Positions 35,201-64,000 of a stretch of 64,000 nt of DNA are shown one piece after another. The DNA is taken from positions 6,061,501 through 6,125,500 of the forward strand of contig NC_092016.1 in NCBI RefSeq assembly GCF_042242105.1. Direction: 5' to 3'. A program made the position numbers and the translations under genes. Each line of letters opens with the position of its first letter. The first letter of the stretch is position 1. The notes under the pieces are model-generated. The model worked only from the letters and a program-made list of their open reading frames with translations. It was not told the DNA's origin and made no database searches. The DNA is from Pempheris klunzingeri. Lineage: Eukaryota > Chordata > Actinopteri > Acropomatiformes > Pempheridae.

Positions 35201-36877
35201 GTGGATGAAGCTGCTCCGGCAGGCCGGGTGGATGAAGCTGCTCCGGCAGGCCGGGTGGATGAAGCTGCGCCGGCACTGCTTCCTCTCAGCATGCGGCGCT
35301 GAACAGCGGGCGGCAGCTGCTTCATGGGACTGTCCTGCACACAGAAGGTCTCACGTTTGACGGGGCTGAGCGCACTGGTGGTCTGACCGAGCACACCCAT
35401 TTTGGCCTGTGCGTCCTGGATAAACTCCTCCCTGTCAGTAGTGGCACCAGTGGTCATGTCGTCCTCGCTGTGAGAACGGCTCAGTTCACCGCTCTGCAGC
35501 TTGTCGGCCAGTCTGTGGGCTTCCTGACAAACAGCGTCCAGCTGATCTCCGGTCAGTGGACTCCAGCTTGACCGCACATCACCGACATTTCCCTCAAGCC
35601 GAGACACCATGTTAACAGAGACGCACTTCTCCTTATGGCTGAGTGGACCAATGAACACCTCATCTTCATCTTCATCTTCCTTGGAGCTACAGAGCAGAGA
35701 CATATCACTCACATCACGGCTTTGTTGAAATGTAAATGTTCAACTTTCAGTTTTAATGACAGACACATTGACAGTATGAAGTCTCACATGTAATTCTTCA
35801 ATTAAATTGCAATTAATTCAGGACACACTAAAATAGCCCTGTTTGAGACCTCTGCACTCCTTACTGCATACCCTATGCAAACTTTCTGGGACAAAGTCCC
35901 AAGATTAGGTTGTAAATGCAGTGTAAAGGTTTTCCTGGGCTTAAATCCAGTATTTTCACAGTGCCATTTACAGCCCCAGCCTGCCATAGGCAGCGCAGTG
36001 AAGAAGAGAAGCAGAGTGGAGCAACAGTCTGTGGAGTTACTGGATTTAAGCATTGGTATTGAGCATCAGTGATATTAATGAAGTGAGGTGCATGCACAGA
36101 CATGTTTTTTCTTCTTCTATGAACCATGTATGTTGGTCTTCTTCTGCACAAACATACTGTGCGTGTATGTATATATAATCAAGCTAATTTGTCATTTTAC
36201 AACACAGGAAATGAAAGTTGTAGCCTCTTCATGCTACACACACATAGAATATACTGCATATACAACTAATTTAGAATAGAATAACATTAATAAAACAACA
36301 TTATACAGTCATATATTATGTATACGACTAGGAAATACTTATGGACTGCATTTTGTGACAAAAATACACAAGGATGTAGCTTCTGTGTGATATAATTTAC
36401 CTTCTCCATTACTTCATTTAGTGCTGCTTGCATATACTTTTAGTGCTTAGCATATTGTTTGTCCTATTTTCCATTAAGAATATTTGATTAGACATTTCCT
36501 GTGTGTGTAGTATGGAGGTATCCTGTAATGTATAATGACAACAAAGCTGAACTTTGAACCTTATTTTGGAAACTGAACAGTCACTTTAGAGATTTTTGTG
36601 AGGATATCAAGCTGAAACCAAAAGTCGGGTGGAGCATTTTAGTACTAGGAGGATCAGTCAGTGTGAGTGCTGGTGTTTCACAGAAACCCTCCTGTGCTTC
36701 CTACCTGGTAGGAGACAGAGAAACGTCGAAGTCAAACTTCTCGTCAGGTAGGAAGAACACGTCTGTTGGGAGACATAAAAATGGACCATGAAACACATGA
36801 ACATGGCGTGAACTGTGTTTGAACGCTGACTCGGGGTCAGTGCGTGCTAACATACCGCTGTTAGCTCGACAGTCCAT
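30363..36877 (-). CDS. gtse1: GTSE1, G2 and S phase-expressed protein 1
   Basis: Mitotic microtubule- and clathrin-binding protein, known in mammals to stabilise spindle microtubules and to affect p53. Coding exons: 36877-36856, 36762-36705, 35686-34951, 33629-33456, 33280-33145, 32923-32525, 32150-32096, 31526-31296, 31168-30937, 30699-30583, 30452-30363 (2250 bases, 749 aa, human about 720-740). The diagnostic N-terminus DVFFLPDEKFDFDVSL follows a 7-residue start, and EDEVFIGPLSHKEKCVSV comes next. The middle is basic and serine/proline-rich, with an SAIP motif (SxIP type, EB1 binding) in MSAIPVATP. The C-terminus has clathrin-box-like motifs LIEL, LLDL (684-687), LIDL (699-702) and LIDL (722-725). 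Exon 3 has a five-fold 9-residue repeat. Start chosen at the first ATG of the exon joining DVFFLP; a non-coding first exon lies near 37250-37200. Confidence 0.95.
32190..32228. repeat. (GA)n(GACA)n microsatellite in a gtse1 intron
   Basis: A GA run followed by about nine GACA units, in the intron upstream of the 55-base exon 32150-32096. Confidence 0.95.
33835..33960. repeat. Fragment of a dispersed teleost repeat
   Basis: Shares 'ggctagccgtttccctcctgtttccagtctttgtgctaagctaac' type sequence with the repeat at 590-920. It lies in the gtse1 intron between 34950 and 33630. Confidence 0.5.
35141..35275 (-). repeat. gtse1: Coding minisatellite in gtse1, 27-base unit x5
   Basis: Five head-to-tail 27-base units, each coding GAASSTRPA, wholly in frame. 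Units differ only at one or two third-position bases, which suggests recent expansion or turnover. Copy number is likely to vary between individuals without breaking the frame. Confidence 0.96.
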
Positions 36878-37238
36878 CCCGCTGTTGGTTCTTCTCTGTG
36901 GGAAACAGATGGAGATCAGACCTGCAGCGGTAAATTCAGCTCTGACATTAAACTATAAAGACTTTTTCTTGTACTTTCCACCACCACGTTGATAAATAGC
37001 AGAGAGAGTGAATTAAAACATGAACTTTGATGCTCATGCTAACTTTAACGTTAGCTTGCTAGCCCGTTAGATCACCAGCTAGCGTTAAATGAAACGTTAA
37101 CTGATATTAGCTTTAAACTGATCGTTTAAACGCGAAGTTCATTTAACTCAGCGACTCAAATGGAGTCACGGTTTAATTAAAGTTGAAACTACAAACCTCA
37201 CGTTCCTCTGGAAACTCACAAATCTTTTCTCCTCCGCA

Positions 37239-37330
37239 TTCAAACTGCGACTCGAAAACACTGTGACCACACAAACAATTCAAATCTGCTGCGCTGCTGG
37301 TCAGGTGACGCAGACACACTCAGCCATTGG
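37239..37330 (-). promoter_or_regulatory. gtse1: gtse1 promoter with CCAAT and paired CHR-like elements
   Basis: On the minus strand there is a CCAAT box (37330-37326) followed downstream by TTTGAA at 37284-37279 and again at 37244-37239. CCAAT boxes bound by NF-Y plus a TTTGAA CHR element are the known signature of G2/M genes controlled by DREAM and MuvB-MYB. That fits the expected cell-cycle expression of gtse1. Which TTTGAA is functional is not known. Confidence 0.6.
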
Positions 37331-37399
37331 TTCGGAAGTCTATGACGAGAAGGTGAGGACAGTTGTGGGGATTGTAGTCCATAGAGTGAAACTTGGTTT

Positions 37400-39000
37400 C
37401 CGGGTTTGAAAACTCTTCCGATTTAAAAGTTTGGTTTCAAAAACAACTTAAAATGGTCTTTCACACGAGCAACAATTAATGATAATAACAAACGTATGAA
37501 TTAATTAAAATGTAATTAATTTATCTGAACATTTATTGATTTTTAGCTGTAATTTTTAAAAATAATTCAATTCTTAATTTATTGATTGTTTTTTTATGTT
37601 AAACTGTCAGAAAAACAGGAGTTTGGTGATTTTCATGAGATGGACTGAAAGAACAAAGTAATAATACAAGTAGAAAAAAGAACAGTAGTTAATCTCTAAT
37701 GAAAACAATGTAACAGGATTATCAGATTATTTGGGGATGTTTTTTTTCCAAGGCATTTGATTTATATTTTCTAAATTGATTTATTTATTTCAAAATTTCC
37801 TATGGTTCAAGATTAATGTATTTATTTTTACAAGGAAATCCAGTTTTGTTTTTCTGTTCTCCCTGAACTATTGTAATGTTACTGTTCTTTAAATAAAAAG
37901 AAATGAATAAAACAGGCAAATAAAACAACAAAAGATAAACGTAAAGTTAAAGTTATATTCCACCAAAAATCTGTCAGTGATCATGCACAGGTGTCCAAAT
38001 GTGCAGCACCTGTTTTAATGACGCTATTTCTTTAAAACATGTTAACAGATTGTCACAATATTAAAACTGTGAAAAAAACTTCAAAATACTAAAACTTCTA
38101 TTCATGTAAAATTATGACATTACTGTAACAGAAGTACTTTTAAAATTCTGTTTTTTTTTCTTTGAAAACCCACAACTTTATTTTCATATTACATTTTCTC
38201 ATGAAATTCCAACCTGGAAATACTTCCTCGCAAAATTTATGACTGAAATTTATGAAGAAGGTGTGACTTTCTTTTCCAGACTTAATTTTCAAACGTAGCA
38301 TTTCCTCAAAATGTTCCCCTATTTTAAATAATTTCACAGGACAGTCCTTAAGAAACCACTACAGAGCCGCTGCAGCAACCAAGAACATTTAGCTCAAGTG
38401 TGAATGTTGTGAGAACACCGTTGCTCGGCAACAGGGATGCTAAACGACTCCTCGCTGTCAGCGTCAAGAAGCCACTGAGGCTAACAATTTAGCTAGCTAG
38501 CGAGCAGGTAACGCAATATTAAGGAAATGTGAGGCCACTGGAAACATCAACAGTTTCCTCAGACATAAAATTACTGTTGATAATGATTAACTTCCATGGC
38601 CTCCATCGTTTCTGAAAATATCAACCAAATGTCAAAATGCCATCTGAAGGCACCATTAGAGAGCCAACGCCACCATCACTGTAGTTTCTGCTCTACTTTT
38701 TCTGACTGTAAGATAAAACTATAAGTCTAATAAACAGGTTACAGGATATTCAGTGTGTTGAATAAGGGGAGCCTGAAGCAGGAAGGATGTATGATGTAAA
38801 TCCATTATGAAGGAGGCGGAGCCTGTTCACAGTTGCACTTCTTGTGTTATTCTCCTGGAATCGAAGCTTCCCTTTAAAGTTATTTCATAAATTTAGATAT
38901 GAGGAACAAAAGAGGAATCATCAGTTCGCTGTCTATCAAACCTACACAAACATCCTGCGCTGGAAGTTGTTTTTTAACCTTTAATAACCTTCGGTTTTAC
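37400..39000. other. Intergenic region between gtse1 and the atp2b1 3' UTR
   Basis: Mostly AT-rich DNA without coding exons. The only noted signal is an X-box-like palindrome at 38421-38434. Confidence 0.5.
38421..38434. promoter_or_regulatory. X-box-like palindrome
   Basis: GTTGCTCGGCAAC resembles the RFX-binding X-box (GTTGCC, spacer, GGCAAC) with a shortened spacer. On the plus strand a possible splice donor (GCGAGCAG then GTAACG) lies about 85 bases further on. No gene on the plus strand is recognised here. Confidence 0.3.
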
Positions 39001-39622
39001 ATCTTTTGAACAACAACAATCTAAAACATTTTTTTTACAAAAATACTAGAATAAAATCCAACGTTTGACATTTACTTTAAACTTTTTTGTCTACAAACAC
39101 ACTTCTCTTAGAATAAACCTCCCACTCCATTTAAAGCTGACTGACTCTAAACATTTCAGTCACAGATCCTTAACGTTACACCATGACACAAAACTAACCT
39201 GAACTCGTCCCCGTCAGCTCACATCAGCTTGTTTGCTGACAAACTCTTTGACTATGTCTGAACATCAACATGAATATTTACAGATCAGGAACTGATTATT
39301 GATCAATCACCTCACAAACACTCTTCTCCTAAACAACAACTGCAGAGTTCATTTCTATTAAAGTAAAGTAGGAAACATCAGTCTGTGTGGACCTGCTGCC
39401 GCCGCCGCTCTGCACACGACCACAAATACCGGAAACATTTCTGCTTCCAGGATTCTGAAAACCAGCAGGTGAACTCCTGACGAGAACCAATCAGACGAAT
39501 CTGTTCTTTTGTTTTTTCACTCCTTGGCTCTCAGAGGAACCAGAACTCTTGGCGTAACAAACACAGGACGAACAGACCATCGACAGGAAGTGGGCTCGTC
39601 TTGGGGTGGGGCCATGTGACCT

Positions 39623-62258
<22,636 letters not shown>

Positions 62259-63560
62259 GTTCCCCTCCTCTGGGACTCGACAGAGGCCTTCCCAAAAAAC
62301 ACAGACTCAGTGGTCGGCCTGAGGTGCAGATCTGGCCTGACAGGGACTCTGTGACTGTAGGGGCAAAGGTAGATCGGGTCATTTCAGAGGTTTCATGGGA
62401 AAACAAAAAAGTAATGTCAGTACTGTGAGTTCAGTAATGTAGTAATATCATCACATTCGCCGGGTGTGATTTGATCAAACTAGACACAGGACACGTTCTT
62501 GGTATTGTTTCTGGGAATGTGCGTGTTTTCACTCTATAATGAAACACGTTATTTATGACTCAACAAATTCAAATTTGACTTTTTCTGGTAAAAAATATGA
62601 TCTCATGATTCAGTACTTCACTATCAGTAAGATTACACTTACTAAAAACACAATTGTATAGTTAAATAAAATGTGAAATCATGATATTCAGAAACATTAT
62701 CTGGCTAGTCAAACATTTCATGTGGGGTTGTCAGTGGATTGTGTCATGTGTAACTGCATAACTGTTTCATTATCCATGCCTGCCCAAGAAAAAAATCCAG
62801 TTCTGAGCACAGTACCTTACTCAAAAGCAGCATCATGAGTAAACATTTAATCAGGGCAAGAACAATCTTAATGACAAAATCTACTCTTAAAAAAACCTTT
62901 GTTTAACATTTAAGTGTCTAGCATCGTGCTCATACATCGTCTCACCTCGTCACCGTTAGTAACCAACTGTATGAGTGAAAAGCCCTAAATCAACCAGGTA
63001 ACTGTTGACAGACCTGTGACAGACCTGATCAAACCGCCATCCAACCGACTGCTCTGTCCTTCAACCCCAGTAAATAAAACACATTTTAGCTGTTGATTCA
63101 CTTTAAAAAGACTGAGTCTGAATATTTATGTGTGTGGTGTAAAGTGTTGTGAATGCTCGTGTGTGAACTGAAAGCGTTTATATTTGTTCTTCAGGTTGTG
63201 ACCTCTGTGCCTTCAACTGTAATCTGTGTCAATCAGTCAGCCGGGGCTTAATCTGAGCAAGAGAGAAGCAGCCTGTTAAGGCTGAAGGAGAGAGAAAAGA
63301 GCTACTGAGAGGTCAGCAGGCTGAACACAAGTCATGATGGTCAAATTTGTGGATAAAGCTTTGCTGGTCACCACCAGACTGGCCATCTGGAGCACCGGGA
63401 GTTTTCTCCGGCGAGCCGCTTGACAATTTGGGCCAATGCACAACGCAAAACATCCAAATAGTGAAATAACCCCAGGCCCTGCTTAAATAAAAGCTAGAGT
63501 GCTGACTGGACCAGACAAGTGGGTTGCTGATGGCTCACTGTGATTGGTTGTTACATCTGT

Positions 63561-63628
<68 letters not shown>

Positions 63629-64000
63629 CAAGTACTTTTGGTCCAGACAATTCTAACTTTACCTACAGCCTGCCCCTTTCCCCTTTGGACAGCAAGATGG
63701 ACAAACAAAGACAGAAAAATTAAAAAGTCATGAAAAGCTGACAGAGAAGAGGTTTCAGTCCCTTTAGGCTAATGCAGCCAAATGTTAAGATAACAAAATT
63801 ATTCATTTGGCCCAGTTTGCAGTCAATCATCTCAGCAGGCAGCAGAGGGGAGAGCAGCCCGCTGAGCCCAGTGACACCAGTTCAGCTGTTAGTCAAGGTT
63901 TTGCAGCTGAAGCGGTCAGACAGAAGACAACAGAGATAAGTGAGGTTTGGGTTGGGCTAGCTGCCTTTCAAAACAGGTGCCGTTTGTTGAAAGATGTTCA
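62259..64000. other. DNA upstream of the first atp2b1 coding exon
   Basis: Expected to hold 5'-UTR exons and perhaps the promoter, but none can be fixed from sequence alone. A long (CT)n microsatellite is the only clear feature. Confidence 0.5.
63562..63625. repeat. (CT)n microsatellite
   Basis: About 31 uninterrupted CT units, upstream of atp2b1. Confidence 0.97.

Noticed and set aside
35117-35360. Plus-strand repeat proteins (GRVDEAAPA type)
   Set aside because: They are antisense readings of the gtse1 coding minisatellite.

Overview
The window looks like nuclear DNA from a ray-finned fish, most likely a percomorph. The evidence is GT-AG introns with vertebrate-type protein exons, six-cysteine astacin proteases of the fish hatching-enzyme/nephrosin type, a Tc1-like transposon, several repeats familiar from teleosts, and many microsatellites. 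Every protein gene I could assemble is on the minus strand. I joined exons by hand from reading frame, splice sites and intron phase; no search was run.

Layout. (1) 1-10.5 kb: two tandem astacin metalloprotease genes. The first runs off the left edge without its last exon; the second is complete (259 aa). (2) 11.3-25.5 kb: a tandem array of an uncharacterised gene with a PARP/ADP-ribosyltransferase-like core (YHGT and GRGIYSTP motifs). It has two complete four-exon copies of 266 aa and a broken third. An intact Tc1-like element lies between the two complete copies. (3) 15.3-18.3 and 23.6-29.3 kb: repeat-rich DNA with foldback repeats, a solo LTR whose empty site is also in the window, a non-autonomous Tc1-type element, a LINE fragment and a stray copy of one gtse1 exon. 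(4) 30.1-37.3 kb: gtse1 (749 aa, 11 coding exons) with a cell-cycle-type promoter. (5) 39.6-62.3 kb: a plasma-membrane calcium pump of the ATP2B1 type (1233 aa, 20 coding exons, b-type C-terminus ending ETSL). Its upstream DNA runs to the right edge.

The genes do not form one pathway: secreted or zymogen proteases, a probable NAD-dependent transferase, a mitotic microtubule/clathrin protein and a calcium pump. The most unusual part is the ADP-ribosyltransferase-like array. Its two intact copies have introns that look almost identical while the coding exons differ mainly at amino-acid-changing positions, a pattern expected under diversifying selection or conversion from another paralogue. The two copies also have different core promoters.
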